NCBI RefSeq assembly: GCF_000312125.1
Contig: NZ_HE978645.1
Location: forward strand, 62,001-126,000
Reading direction: 5' to 3'
Origin: Timonella senegalensis JC301
Lineage (GTDB): Bacteria > Actinomycetota > Actinomycetes > Actinomycetales > Cellulomonadaceae
Length of the DNA: 64,000 nucleotides
Part shown: in pieces, positions 55,579 to 64,000 of the stretch
Layout of the letters: the number at the start of each line of letters is the position of its first letter
Position numbering within the stretch: the stretch's first letter is position 1
Notes under the pieces: model-generated
What the model was told of the DNA's origin: nothing
Database searches by the model: none
Seen by the model: only the letters and a program-made list of their open reading frames with translations
Made by a program: the position numbers and the translations under genes

Positions 55579-56025
55579 TTATCGCTTGATGAGTTTGGAG
55601 AGTTCTTCGAAACCGACGATCCGGGCGCGCATCCCTGGAACGCGACCAACGATGCGCCCTACAAGACCCGGTTCAAGCATTCGTTCACTAAATACAGGGC
55701 TCCATGCGAGAACTCTGTTTCTGGTCATTAAGACCTCATACTTATCGGTTCTCGTCAGAACCGACCGGAGATAGAAAATCAATTTCTCAAATTCGTTAGT
55801 GAAGGAAGCATTCCGGTTGCAAGGGAGATTGATGTTCATGTTGAAGTACCACATGTCAAGTGCTTCTAGTTCAACAGTGACCTCCCGCCCTGAGCTGACG
55901 TCTTCGATCAGCCAATACTCATCGAGTAAGTCCTTGCTACCGCTCCACGTTTGAATCGATTCGCTGACTTCAGGCGAGATCCCCTGTAGGACTTTGCTCT
56001 GCAGTTCATACAGTGGACTTTTCAT
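55579..56025 (-). CDS. Hypothetical protein in the RHS island (148 residues)
   Basis: Starts MKSPLYELQSKVLQGISPEV. Its ATG overlaps the stop of the preceding gene (TAATG), so the two are translationally coupled. Acidic N-terminal half (SGREVTVELEALDMWYFNMN), more basic C-terminal end (GRVPGMRARIVGFEELSKLI). Position second after the toxin fragment makes an immunity-linked role likely. No family recognised. Confidence 0.62.
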   Translation of the reverse strand: MKSPLYELQSKVLQGISPEVSESIQTWSGSKDLLDEYWLIEDVSSGREVTVELEALDMWYFNMNINLPCNRNASFTNEFEKLIFYLRSVLTRTDKYEVLMTRNRVLAWSPVFSERMLEPGLVGRIVGRVPGMRARIVGFEELSKLIKR

Positions 56026-56429
56026 TAGGTTTTCACTTGGTCCGTTGATTTACGTACGCGCGCAGCGAGAGCGTCTGCGTCAAAGAAATACTCAGCATGA
56101 TCCATCATGACTCTGACATTCCTTTCATTGTCGACGCAACGCTGACCGAAGGCGAACTGTATAAAGTCAGACAATTGGAAATCTTGGACTGGGCCGCCTT
56201 GGGACACTCTCATGTTTCGCACACCCAAGAACTCTAGCTCGACAAAGGAGTCTATCGGCTGATCAGTGTTCCATAACTGAAAGACCAACTGGAATGTCCG
56301 CTCCGCCGGTGACAAGGAGTAGGAGTTCATTTTTGCTTCGTTGTATAGATCAAGACTACCTAGACCATCTATCACGACTTCGGCAGTACCCAGTGTCTCT
56401 CTGGAAACCCGAATTCCATCAAGTATCAT
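56025..56429 (-). CDS. Candidate immunity protein of the RHS toxin fragment (134 residues)
   Basis: The ATG overlaps the toxin stop codon (TGATG) and has GGAAGTGGAAG before it; a GTG 9 bases earlier is possible. The protein (MILDGIRVSRETLGTAEVVI, FGQRCVDNERNVRVMMDHAE) is soluble, acidic and beta-rich at its start. Immediate coupling to the toxin reading frame is the usual place for the cognate immunity gene of a polymorphic toxin. The family is not recognised. Confidence 0.68.
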   Translation of the reverse strand: MILDGIRVSRETLGTAEVVIDGLGSLDLYNEAKMNSYSLSPAERTFQLVFQLWNTDQPIDSFVELEFLGVRNMRVSQGGPVQDFQLSDFIQFAFGQRCVDNERNVRVMMDHAEYFFDADALAARVRKSTDQVKT

Positions 56430-57418
56430 CACTTCCACTTCCCAATCGACCTCCTCGCATGATACAGACCCTTCCAGCCCATAGACGTGGGTTTCCCAAA
56501 TTTATCGACTCCACCATTTGGGTTTCGAGGATTCCACTTCTGGAAACTCTTGTGTGGTGTTGCAACTCCTGCGTGCGGCCTTCCTGCTACAGGATACTTA
56601 ATCCTTCCCGCTTTTGTGTTTCGCATTATTGAGTTCTTTTGCCCATTCAGTTTCTTCAGCCTCTGCCCATATTTGACTTTCGCGCACGTATTTACAGCAA
56701 CCACTCTTCGCACTACCGCACTTCTGACAGAACGGGTTCCTGCATAGCGAGCAGCACCCGCAACCGCGGATGCGCAAGACACTGCCGATGCTCATCCGAC
56801 CCTGACTGCTACACCCACTCTCACTACGATGGCGATTGTCTTCCAGTTACGTTTCCACCATCCAGCATCACCATCGAGGTCCAGCTGATTGATGGGGTCT
56901 TGCGGATACGCGTACGCAGTCGAGTTACCTCCCTTAACCGGGTCAACGCTAGTGAACTGGCCGGTCACGGAGCTAGATAGCCGTACACCCATGAGCACAA
57001 GACCAGACAGGTCGGTGGCACGTTCTTTACCGCCAAGCCACGAGTAGTTCAAAGCACCAGAGCTCTTGTGCTGTGATACGGCAAGCTTGTTGCCGTACTC
57101 GTCAACGGATTCCAGCGCACTCCACATCGTGACGCGCGCTGCTACTTGCCCGTTCCCGGCCCCTGGCGTGTGCGTGTAACTGGTCACAACGACGCTGCAT
57201 TGAGGATCGATAATCCCGGTGGACAGAGTCTTCGTAGACGAGTTCTGGGTGACCGTGCGTGCCAGATCCGAGTCGCAATACGAGATGGTCAGGTTACCTG
57301 CGGCTTCGCCTTGCGGAGTATCAGTTCCTGGCAGGCTGGTTTGCCGCCTTAGCTTGCCGTACACGTAGTCGCCCGTATTGTTCGCACGCTTGAGGATACG
57401 GTCAGCTTTGTCGTGCAT
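56429..57418 (-). pseudogene. RHS-core tip with C-terminal toxin domain, interrupted by an in-frame stop
   Basis: One reading frame of 330 codons broken by a TGA at 56792-56794. The first part has the end of an actinobacterial RHS core: ESVDEYGNKLAVSQHKSSGA, GLVLMGVRLSSSVTGQFTSV and TAYAYPQDPINQLDLDG. A hydrophobic pretoxin stretch spans the stop. The last 85 residues are a basic putative toxin (NTKAGRIKYPVAGRPHAGVA, TPHKSFQKWNPRNPNGG, WKGLYHARRSIGKWK). An in-frame TAA lies just before the ATG at 57418, so all of the protein before the core is missing. The tail loosely recalls small His-containing nuclease toxins such as Ntox24; unverified. Confidence 0.72.
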
Positions 57419-57460
57419 CCACGTCTTTTGTTAGGTGACAAAGGTGCTCTTCGGTTCTGC

Positions 57461-58048
57461 CTAATCTCCTCCCCAGTCCGGGCTCCACCCTTCGCTTTCG
57501 AGAATACCGAAAGCTTCAGTAGCACCAAACCATTCGATATCTAGAGGTTTCAAGAACTTCCACAAGGAATCGAAAGTTGTGAAGGAGAAAGCTGATCGGT
57601 TTGGCCATCGATAGAGCGCGATATAGTTCGTGATTGGATCGTCGGCCTGTAGCTTGCCTGTCTCTTCATTAGTTCGTAGAATATCTACTTCGAAGCCTGC
57701 CGTCTGGGACCAGATTTCTTCGGGTAGCACATCTACCCATTCAATATTCTTTTCCCGGTTCTCCTCACTTGTAGCAGACCCGACAGTCGAGACTAAGACT
57801 AACTTCGCGTGAAACTCGCCCCGCTGTGCAATTCCTAGAAATTCGGACTGCCCATAAGAGATATTCCAGCGATGCGGACCGTTAGGGTGTGCCTCATTCG
57901 ACAACCCGTCGATAAGGTGCAGCCTCTCCACATAGCGCTTGCGGCTGACCTCTTGTTCGGCCAGTTCAGCAAAACGATCATTCCGATTGGTATACCCGGT
58001 GAATCTAGCGAATAAGCTCTTCAATGAATCACGGCTTCCGAAAGACAT
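57461..58048 (-). CDS. Hypothetical protein between two RHS-core fragments, candidate orphan immunity gene
   Basis: A 195-residue protein from MSFGSRDSLKSLFARFTGYT, with a strong GGAGGTGG ribosome-binding site. It is soluble and acidic (WVDVLPEEIWSQTAGFEVDI, FKFLKPLDIEWFGAT-type end). It lies between a full RHS tip and a scrap of another RHS core, the position of an immunity gene left after its toxin tip was displaced. No family recognised. Confidence 0.62.
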   Translation of the reverse strand: MSFGSRDSLKSLFARFTGYTNRNDRFAELAEQEVSRKRYVERLHLIDGLSNEAHPNGPHRWNISYGQSEFLGIAQRGEFHAKLVLVSTVGSATSEENREKNIEWVDVLPEEIWSQTAGFEVDILRTNEETGKLQADDPITNYIALYRWPNRSAFSFTTFDSLWKFLKPLDIEWFGATEAFGILESEGWSPDWGGD

Positions 58049-58123
58049 GACTACCACCTCCGACCCAAAGCATGCCCGCAACCCTCTGACTTAGCAACAA
58101 TGCCTTGCCGCCGTAACCAAGGT

Positions 58124-58205
58124 CCACACTCGTGAACTGACCGGTCACGGAGTTTTACAAGCGGACGCCCATGAGCACGAGACCAGACAGGTCGGTGGCG
58201 CGTAA
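58124..58205 (-). pseudogene. Second RHS-core scrap
   Basis: About 80 bp closely similar to 56944-57025, offset by 1180 bp. It still reads ATDLSGLVLMGVRL, stop, NSVTGQFTSVD. No further core or toxin flanks it. It is a leftover of a displaced RHS tip. Confidence 0.75.
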
Positions 58206-58280
58206 TTGCGGGCGCCTCGCAAGATCACTGTTCAGTAACCAAGGACACCAGACCGCTCTACGCCGTCCGACAAGAGGCCG

Positions 58281-58691
58281 CTAGTCTGAGTTGCCTTGTG
58301 GCGACACGAACGTTCCATAGCCTCTGACATTGAGCCCATCATTTACCTCTGTGAACTCAAAGTCGAACACCATATTGCTTCCGTCTCGGTAAACAAGGTA
58401 CCCAACCTCCTCTCCCCCGTGCGGTGAGTTCAAGATGATCCCCCTCGCCTCTTGAGCGCTCACCGAAGTGTCAACGTGGAGCGAGAAAATCGCCTCTCCT
58501 GGGTATTCGCAGAACTCATGAAACTTAAGGAACCTCGCCGGCCCAAGTTCTTCTTCAAAGACTTTCTCAGCGTGCGTGGCCAACGCATCAGCTTCTGCAT
58601 CACAGCCATTCGAGCACGCCACCAAACTGGAAGTGATGGCCGCTGTCATAATGCACGCCATGCCCGCGTTAAGAGTTCGCGACTTCTTCAA
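58281..58691 (-). CDS. Small lipoprotein next to the RHS island
   Basis: A 136-residue lipoprotein starting at TTG with GAGGT before it. Signal MKKSRTLNAGMACIMTAAIT ends at lipobox LVAC. Two further cysteines (SNGCDAEAD, HEFCEYPGEA) could pair. The remainder is beta-rich and acidic. It may be a surface-located immunity factor, given its place on the same strand at the upstream end of the island, but that is inference. Confidence 0.62.
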   Translation of the reverse strand: MKKSRTLNAGMACIMTAAITSSLVACSNGCDAEADALATHAEKVFEEELGPARFLKFHEFCEYPGEAIFSLHVDTSVSAQEARGIILNSPHGGEEVGYLVYRDGSNMVFDFEFTEVNDGLNVRGYGTFVSPQGNSD

Positions 58692-58858
58692 TGTGACCTC
58701 AATTCAGTTTTCGCGAATTTCGGGCTCTCACACCTTTGTTGATATGTCCGTTAACCCAGAGCACCATAAGTGCCATCGAGGGAAATGGTCGGGGGGCAGA
58801 ACACGCACTGCCCTCGAAACAAAACCGTACAAGAACCCGCACGGGCAAGGTAACCACA

Positions 58859-58871
58859 ATCGTCGATAATC
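58859..58871 (+). repeat. Dispersed motif variant (intergenic, before the LacI gene)
   Basis: ATCGTCGATAATC, one base off the 13-mer, at the boundary between the RHS island and the hexuronate operon. Confidence 0.6.
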
Positions 58872-58916
58872 TGTGGGTCCTTGGTGTGTGCCGCAGGCCC
58901 ACCACATAATGGAGGG

Positions 58917-59933
58917 GTGCCAACCCCAACCCAGCCAGAGCGTGCCGCGACCATCTATGACGTCGCGCGGGTCGCAGGGGTCTCGCCGTCCACGGTGTCT
59001 AGGACGTTCGCGCGGCCGGGGCAGGTCAGGTATGCCACCGCGGAGCGCATCCGGGCAGCAGCCGAGGAAGTCGGCTACCACAGCGAAGTAATCCACCGGC
59101 CAATCGCACCCTCTGCGATCAGGCGCGGCACAATCGCGCTGGTGATCGCGGATATTTCCAACCCGGTGTTCTTTGAACTCATCAGGGGCGCTGAGGAAGA
59201 GGCCGCGCAAAACGGGTACCTGCTGTTGCTTGCACACACTCGCGAATCAGGGGTCATCGAACGCGAGGCCCTTGACCGTTCGGCAGACATGGTGGACGGC
59301 GTGATTCTCAGCTCGACTCGTATGTCAGACTCGGCCGTTCGGACGATGGCGCGGCAAAAACCAACAGTCATCATCAACAGGGTGGTCACGGGCGTGCCCT
59401 CCATCTACGTGGACCACGTGGGCGCTGCACACCAAGTCATGACCCACCTTCAGGTGCTCGGGCACACCCGCGTACTGTACGTGGCCGGGCCGGCAGCCTC
59501 CTGGGCGAACGGCATGCGGTGGCAGGCCATCAAGGACTACGCCGCCGTAAACGGCATAAGCGTGACCTCGATCCAGGCACCAGCCCCAACCATGGATGGG
59601 GGTGCGGCGCTCGCTGAGCAGGTGCGCAGACTCGCGCCCGGGGCGATCGTCGCATTCAACGACCTCATCGCGTTGGGGCTCATGAAGTCTCTCCGAGGCC
59701 ATGGCCTGCGCACACCCGGCGACTACTCGATCGTGGGGTTCGACAACTCAAGCGGCGCCGACCTGGTGGACCCCGGGCTCACTTCAATCGCGTCCCCGCA
59801 GTACACGCTCGGAGCAACCGCGGTACGAACCCTCCTGGCGCTCTCGGCGCACGGTGCCGCCCGGCCCACGCAGGACCACTCGGTCAAGCTCCCCAGCCGG
59901 CTAGTTGTTCGAGGCTCAACAGGGACTGCATAG
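58917..59933 (+). CDS. LacI-family regulator of hexuronate use
   Basis: About 338 residues with N-terminal LacI helix-turn-helix (ATIYDVARVAGVSPSTVSRT, FARPGQVRYATAERIRAAAE) and a periplasmic-binding-like sensor domain (VIADISNPVFFELIRGAEEE, VGFDNSSGADLVDPGLTSI). I start at the GTG at 58917; CATAAT 7 bp before it may be a -10 box, giving a leaderless mRNA. It precedes uxaC by 71 bp on the same strand and likely represses this operon in the absence of a hexuronate-derived signal. Confidence 0.85.
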   Translation: MPTPTQPERAATIYDVARVAGVSPSTVSRTFARPGQVRYATAERIRAAAEEVGYHSEVIHRPIAPSAIRRGTIALVIADISNPVFFELIRGAEEEAAQNGYLLLLAHTRESGVIEREALDRSADMVDGVILSSTRMSDSAVRTMARQKPTVIINRVVTGVPSIYVDHVGAAHQVMTHLQVLGHTRVLYVAGPAASWANGMRWQAIKDYAAVNGISVTSIQAPAPTMDGGAALAEQVRRLAPGAIVAFNDLIALGLMKSLRGHGLRTPGDYSIVGFDNSSGADLVDPGLTSIASPQYTLGATAVRTLLALSAHGAARPTQDHSVKLPSRLVVRGSTGTA

Positions 59934-60004
59934 CACGCAACCAGCCCGTTGCAACTTCTTGCAACTGATTGCCAGTTCGCTGGCCTGCAGCGGAACCTTG
60001 TGGC

Positions 60005-61435
60005 ATGTCATCTTCGATTGCCAACCATCCGGACCGGCTCTTCCCAGCCGATCCCACCACGCGGGCCATCGCTAGGACGCTCCACGCTGAAGTAGAGCAC
60101 CTTCCGATCATCTCCCCTCACGGTCATGTTGATGCCGCCATGATCGCAGACGACCTTGCATTCCCCGATCCCACCACCCTGCTGATTAGCCCCGATCACT
60201 ACGTGACGCGACTACTCCACTCAGCCGGTACCTCGCTTGCGGACGTCCGCGCTGGCACCGCTGCCCACGATCCCGCGGGGATCGACCCAAAGCAGGCGTG
60301 GCGGAACTTTGCTACCCAATGGAACCTCTTTGACGGCACGGCCTCCGGCTACTGGCTGCGCGAGGAACTGACCTCCGTGTTCGGGGTGGATGACGCCTTG
60401 CTCGGCTCCGCAGACCCGGCGGACGCCGACACGGTCTATGCCACCATTGAGGCCAAGCTGGCGGAGCCCTCGTTCCGTCCGCGAGCGCTCATGGACCAGT
60501 TCAACATCGAGGTCCTTGCCACCACGGATGACCCGTTGGACTCGCTCGAGGCGCACGACCGCCTGGCAGCAGACCCCACCTTTGCGCCCCGTGTCCTTCC
60601 AACCTTCCGCCCGGACGCGTACATCAAGTTTGAGAACTCCGACTTTGCCCGCAACGCCACCCGGCTCATCGATACGGCTGGTGAGGGTGCTTCCGGCTAC
60701 CTGGGTTACCTTGCCGGAATGGCCAACCGCCGCCGGTACTTCCGTGAGCACGGGGCCGTGTCCTCAGACCACGGCGTGCACGTTCCGTCCTCACTTCGGC
60801 TGAGCGAGCAGGAGGCAGCGGCGCTGTTTGCCAAGGGCTTGTCGGGCGAGGCCACTCGTCAAGAGGCTCTGGCATTCGAGGCCCACATGACCTATCAGCA
60901 GGCGCGCATGGCCTGCGAGGACGGTCTGGTCATGACCCTGCACCCGGGCGTGCACCGCAACACCCACCCCGGCACGCTGGCCCAGTTTGGCCCCGACACC
61001 GGCCACGACATCCCCTTCGGGATCGACTACTCCACCGGTCTGCAGCCCTTGCTCCAGGACTTTGGCACGGACCCGAACTTCCAGCTGGTCGCGTTCACCA
61101 TTGATGAGACCGTGTATTCGCGTGAGCTGGCTCCGCTCGCCGGGTTCTACCCGTCCCTGTTCATCGGTGCGCCGTGGTGGTTCCTGGATGCGCCGGATGC
61201 GATGCTCCGCTTCCGCTCCGCGGTCACGGAGACCGCCGGATTCTCCCGCTCTTCAGGGTTTGTCGACGATACTCGTGCGTTTTGTTCGATCCCCGCGCGT
61301 CATGATGCCTCCCGCCGTATTGAGGCGGCTTTCCTGGCCCGCCTCGTCGCCGAACACCGCATCAGCGAGGAGCGCGCGGCCGAGATCATCGTGGACATTG
61401 TTGACGCGGCTCCACGAAGGGCGTTCAAGCTATGA
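60005..61435 (+). CDS. uxaC: Uronate isomerase (glucuronate isomerase)
   Basis: A 476-residue amidohydrolase-fold isomerase converting D-glucuronate to D-fructuronate (or galacturonate to tagaturonate). Landmarks are LPIISPHGHVDAAMIADDLA, TSLADVRAGTAA, VLPTFRPDAYIKFE, and the closing GFVDDTRAFCSIPARHDASR. The start MSSSIANH at 60005 has GGAA nearby. It overlaps uxuB by 4 bp. Confidence 0.92.
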   Translation: MSSSIANHPDRLFPADPTTRAIARTLHAEVEHLPIISPHGHVDAAMIADDLAFPDPTTLLISPDHYVTRLLHSAGTSLADVRAGTAAHDPAGIDPKQAWRNFATQWNLFDGTASGYWLREELTSVFGVDDALLGSADPADADTVYATIEAKLAEPSFRPRALMDQFNIEVLATTDDPLDSLEAHDRLAADPTFAPRVLPTFRPDAYIKFENSDFARNATRLIDTAGEGASGYLGYLAGMANRRRYFREHGAVSSDHGVHVPSSLRLSEQEAAALFAKGLSGEATRQEALAFEAHMTYQQARMACEDGLVMTLHPGVHRNTHPGTLAQFGPDTGHDIPFGIDYSTGLQPLLQDFGTDPNFQLVAFTIDETVYSRELAPLAGFYPSLFIGAPWWFLDAPDAMLRFRSAVTETAGFSRSSGFVDDTRAFCSIPARHDASRRIEAAFLARLVAEHRISEERAAEIIVDIVDAAPRRAFKL

Positions 61436-62940
61436 CCCTCCTGTCGCGTGCTTTCTTGCCCGCACCACAGAATCCCCGCGAGAAGCGGATCGTACACATT
61501 GGACTTGGCGCGTTTCACCGGGCCCACCAGGCCTGGTATACCCAGCACGCTGATGATGGATGGGGAATCGTGGCTTTCACGGGGCGTTCCCCCAAGGTCG
61601 CCGCGACCCTGAACGATCAGGACTGCCTGTATTCCCTGGTGACTAGGGGCGAAGACGGCGACTCGTTCGAGGTCATTGACTCGATCATCGAGGCGCACGA
61701 TGGCGCGGACCTGGTGGCCTTGGCCGCCGCGGTCGCGCACGCCCAGACCTCGATCATCACGCTCACCGTCACCGAGGCCGGTTATCACACCGTGGTGGGT
61801 GCGTATCCTGCTCGCCTCGATGCCGAGAGCCCTGCGATCCTGCGGGACCTCGCGAACCTGCGCGGCGCCTACGCGAGCGATGCCTCAAGCCTCGGTGTGG
61901 CGCCGCACCCCAGCCTCACGCTAGAGACCGTGCCCGCGCGGCTCGTCATGGCGCTCGCCGCCCGGCGCAGCGCGGACGGCTGGCCCATCGCCGTGGTCTC
62001 GTGCGACAACCTGCCGGGCAACGGCGACGTGACCCGAGCCGTCATCACGGAACTCGCGGCTCTCGTGGACCCGCTGCTCGCGCAGTGGATCACCGCGAAC
62101 GTGTCCTTTGTGAGCACGTCGATCGACCGCATCACGCCTCGTTCCACGCCCGAGGACTCCGCAGCGGTCGAGGCCGCCACCGGGTTCACGGACAACTCCC
62201 CCGTGGTCACCGAACCCTTCACCTCGTGGGTGCTGGAGGGCGATTTTCCCACCGGCCGCCCCGCCTGGGAGAAGGCAGGCGCGGAGTTCGTTCAGGACGT
62301 GGAGCCGTTTGAGCGCCGCAAGCTGTGGCTCCTCAACGGCGCCCACTCTCTCCTCGCATACGCGGGACAATTGCGCGGGCATGCCACCGTGGACCAGGCA
62401 ATCGCCGACCCGGTTGCCCGCGCCTGGGTGGAGGAGTTCTGGGATGAGGCCGCCAACCACCTTGGAGAGCCAAGCCTGAACATTCCCGAGTACCGCGCAG
62501 CCCTCATCGCCCGCTTTGAGAACCCCCGGATCGCGCACAACCTCGCGCAAATCGCCATGGACGGATCGCTCAAGCTCAAGGCCCGCGCCGTCCCGGTATA
62601 CGAGGCCGAACGCGCTGCCTCCCGCACCGGCACGGCTGCGCTCCGCCCGCTCGCGGCCTGGTGCGACTACCTCGTCCGCACGGCGTCCGAGCGCACCGCG
62701 TCCGAGAACACCGAGCGTTCCGCACTCCCCGACCCCAACGCAGCCGCGCTGGAACGGGCCCTGCAGCTAAACGCACCAGAAACGCTGGAAATCAGCACCA
62801 CACACGCACTTATCGCGGTCATCGACCGCGACCTCGCCGCCGATCAGACGGCGCTCCACGCAATCCACAACCTACGCGGCACCTTCACCGCACCGCGCAC
62901 TGTAGCGCCCACACAAAAGGAACACCATGAAAATTATTAA
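61432..62940 (+). CDS. uxuB: Fructuronate reductase/mannitol dehydrogenase family
   Basis: A 502-residue long-chain dehydrogenase that reduces fructuronate to D-mannonate with NADH. Landmarks are [74 protein letters not shown] and [20 protein letters not shown] with the catalytic Lys. The start forms ATGA with uxaC and the stop overlaps the next gene by 14 bp. Confidence 0.9.
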   Translation: MTLLSRAFLPAPQNPREKRIVHIGLGAFHRAHQAWYTQHADDGWGIVAFTGRSPKVAATLNDQDCLYSLVTRGEDGDSFEVIDSIIEAHDGADLVALAAAVAHAQTSIITLTVTEAGYHTVVGAYPARLDAESPAILRDLANLRGAYASDASSLGVAPHPSLTLETVPARLVMALAARRSADGWPIAVVSCDNLPGNGDVTRAVITELAALVDPLLAQWITANVSFVSTSIDRITPRSTPEDSAAVEAATGFTDNSPVVTEPFTSWVLEGDFPTGRPAWEKAGAEFVQDVEPFERRKLWLLNGAHSLLAYAGQLRGHATVDQAIADPVARAWVEEFWDEAANHLGEPSLNIPEYRAALIARFENPRIAHNLAQIAMDGSLKLKARAVPVYEAERAASRTGTAALRPLAAWCDYLVRTASERTASENTERSALPDPNAAALERALQLNAPETLEISTTHALIAVIDRDLAADQTALHAIHNLRGTFTAPRTVAPTQKEHHENY

Positions 62941-64000
62941 GGCAGAGGTCTTCGTAACCAGCCCGTCACGCAACTTTGTCACGCTCAAGATCACCACGGA
63001 CGAGGGCATCACGGGCATCGGCGATGCCACCCTCAACGGGCGCGAACTGTCCGTGGCCGCCTACCTAAAGGAGCACGTCACGCAGCTCCTCATCGGCCGC
63101 GACCCGCACCAGATCGAGGACACCTGGCAGTTCTTGTACCGTTCCTCATACTGGCGCCGCGGCCCCGTCACCATGGCCGCAATCGCCGCCGTGGACATGG
63201 CGCTGTGGGACATCAAGGGCAAGATCGCCGGACTGCCGGTGTACCAGCTGCTCGGCGGCGCGTCCCGCACTGGACTGCGCGCCTACGGCCACGCGTCGGG
63301 AACGGACCTCGAATCGCTCTTTGATTCAATCCGCCACCACCAGGAGCTCGGATTCAAGTCCATCCGCGTGCAGACCTCCGTCCCCGGCATCAAGGCCGTG
63401 TACGGCGTGGCCGCGCAACAGCAGTCCTCCGGCGCCCGCTACGACTACGAACCCGCAGGCCGCGGCGCCTTCCCGCAGGAAGAGGACTGGGACACCCGAG
63501 CTTACCTGCGCCACCTGCCATCCGTTTTTGAGGCCGTGCGCAACGAGTTCGGCCCCGAGATCCCGCTCCTGCACGACGGCCACCACCGCATGACCCCTAT
63601 CCAGGCGGCCAAGCTGGGCAAGGCGCTCGAGCCCTACGACCTGTTCTGGCTCGAGGACTGCACGCCGGCGGAAAACCAGGAAGCCCTGCGCCTGGTCCGC
63701 CAGCACACCACAACCCCTCTGGCCATCGGCGAGGTGTTCAACACGATCTGGGACTTCCAGACCCTGATCCGCGAGCAGCTCATCGACTACGTGCGCGCCG
63801 CCTCCACGCACTTTGGTGGCATCTCCGCGCTCAAGAAGGTCATGGACTACGCCGCGCAGTACCAGATCAAGTCCGGCTTCCACGGCCCCACCGACATCTC
63901 GCCGATCGGGTTTGCTGCACAACTACACGTGGGTCTCGCCATCCACAACTACGGCATCCAGGAGTACATGCAGCACTCCGACGCCACCAACACTGTGTTT
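62927..64000 (+). CDS. D-mannonate dehydratase of the enolase superfamily (ManD/RspA), partial
   Basis: 358 codons are visible and the frame is open at the window end. It should dehydrate D-mannonate to 2-keto-3-deoxygluconate, completing the route from glucuronate. Landmarks are [81 protein letters not shown] and [21 protein letters not shown] precedes the ATG. It replaces the unrelated UxuA in this operon. Confidence 0.9.
   Translation, partial: MKIIKAEVFVTSPSRNFVTLKITTDEGITGIGDATLNGRELSVAAYLKEHVTQLLIGRDPHQIEDTWQFLYRSSYWRRGPVTMAAIAAVDMALWDIKGKIAGLPVYQLLGGASRTGLRAYGHASGTDLESLFDSIRHHQELGFKSIRVQTSVPGIKAVYGVAAQQQSSGARYDYEPAGRGAFPQEEDWDTRAYLRHLPSVFEAVRNEFGPEIPLLHDGHHRMTPIQAAKLGKALEPYDLFWLEDCTPAENQEALRLVRQHTTTPLAIGEVFNTIWDFQTLIREQLIDYVRAASTHFGGISALKKVMDYAAQYQIKSGFHGPTDISPIGFAAQLHVGLAIHNYGIQEYMQHSDATNTVF

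Noticed and set aside
61258-61272. TCGACGAT inside uxaC as another dispersed motif copy
   Set aside because: It encodes the conserved VDDTRAF segment of uronate isomerases, so the match is explained by protein sequence.

Overview
The window is GC-rich, densely packed DNA from an actinobacterium (Actinomycetota; order Micrococcales or Actinomycetales is my best guess, species not identifiable). Supporting signs are short ATGA gene overlaps, GTG/TTG and probable leaderless starts, and typical family members: an RNB nuclease with an SCP-like partner, high-molecular-weight FabG next to thiolase and MaoC, DUF2599 and DUF4232 lipoproteins, an RlmC-type methylase and a GlnR-like box before gdhA. No rRNA, tRNA, CRISPR array, prophage or intact insertion sequence was seen.

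Layout. 0-6.1 kb: end of a sulfate ABC permease, cysA, an SCP-like gene, an RNB exonuclease, then rocD and gdhA (arginine/ornithine nitrogen to glutamate; putA at 48.8-52.3 kb adds proline). 6.4-7.7 kb: a frameshifted two-helix membrane protein and the 3' remnant of a Sll1717-family P-loop ATPase, abutting cutC. 8.5-22.1 kb: a fucoside/L-fucose block with two GH29 fucosidases, a FadR/GntR regulator, sugar mutarotase, a three-gene ABC importer lacking an ATPase, L-fuconate dehydratase, an M81 peptidase, a SolA-like oxidase and an SDR. 22.4-24.0 kb: a hipBA-type toxin-antitoxin pair with three evenly spaced palindromic operators. 24.1-32.3 kb: purL, a DUF2599 lipoprotein, a TM2 protein, a NUDIX hydrolase, an SRPBCC protein and two CNNM/CorC-like transporters behind a structured leader that can hide the ribosome-binding site. 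32.6-39.3 kb: a fatty-acid block (acyl-CoA dehydrogenase, TetR regulator, thiolase, FabG, MaoC) around one palindromic operator. 39.3-40.6 kb: no large gene, but strong hairpins, tiny ORFs and a terminator. 40.6-54.6 kb: mixed housekeeping and accessory genes (NUDIX, flavoprotein, acetyltransferases, pentapeptide protein, P-loop kinase, rlmC, gntK, putA, LysR). 54.7-58.7 kb: a lower-GC polymorphic-toxin island with a truncated RHS tip interrupted by a stop codon, candidate immunity genes and a second RHS-core scrap. 58.9-64 kb: a LacI regulator followed by uxaC, uxuB and a ManD-type dehydratase for hexuronate use.

Two signals are not explained by the genes. First, a 13-15 bp motif (ATCGTCGANNATCAG and variants) recurs about thirteen times in both orientations, in intergenic DNA and inside genes; in three unrelated proteins it is read in frame as the peptide IVENQ. 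Second, two almost identical, perfectly palindromic 58-60 bp elements lie 2.6 kb apart and differ only by paired changes that keep the stem. Neither matches a family I can name. They, with the RHS island, the phased hipBA operators and the 39-40 kb RNA-like region, are the best leads here.
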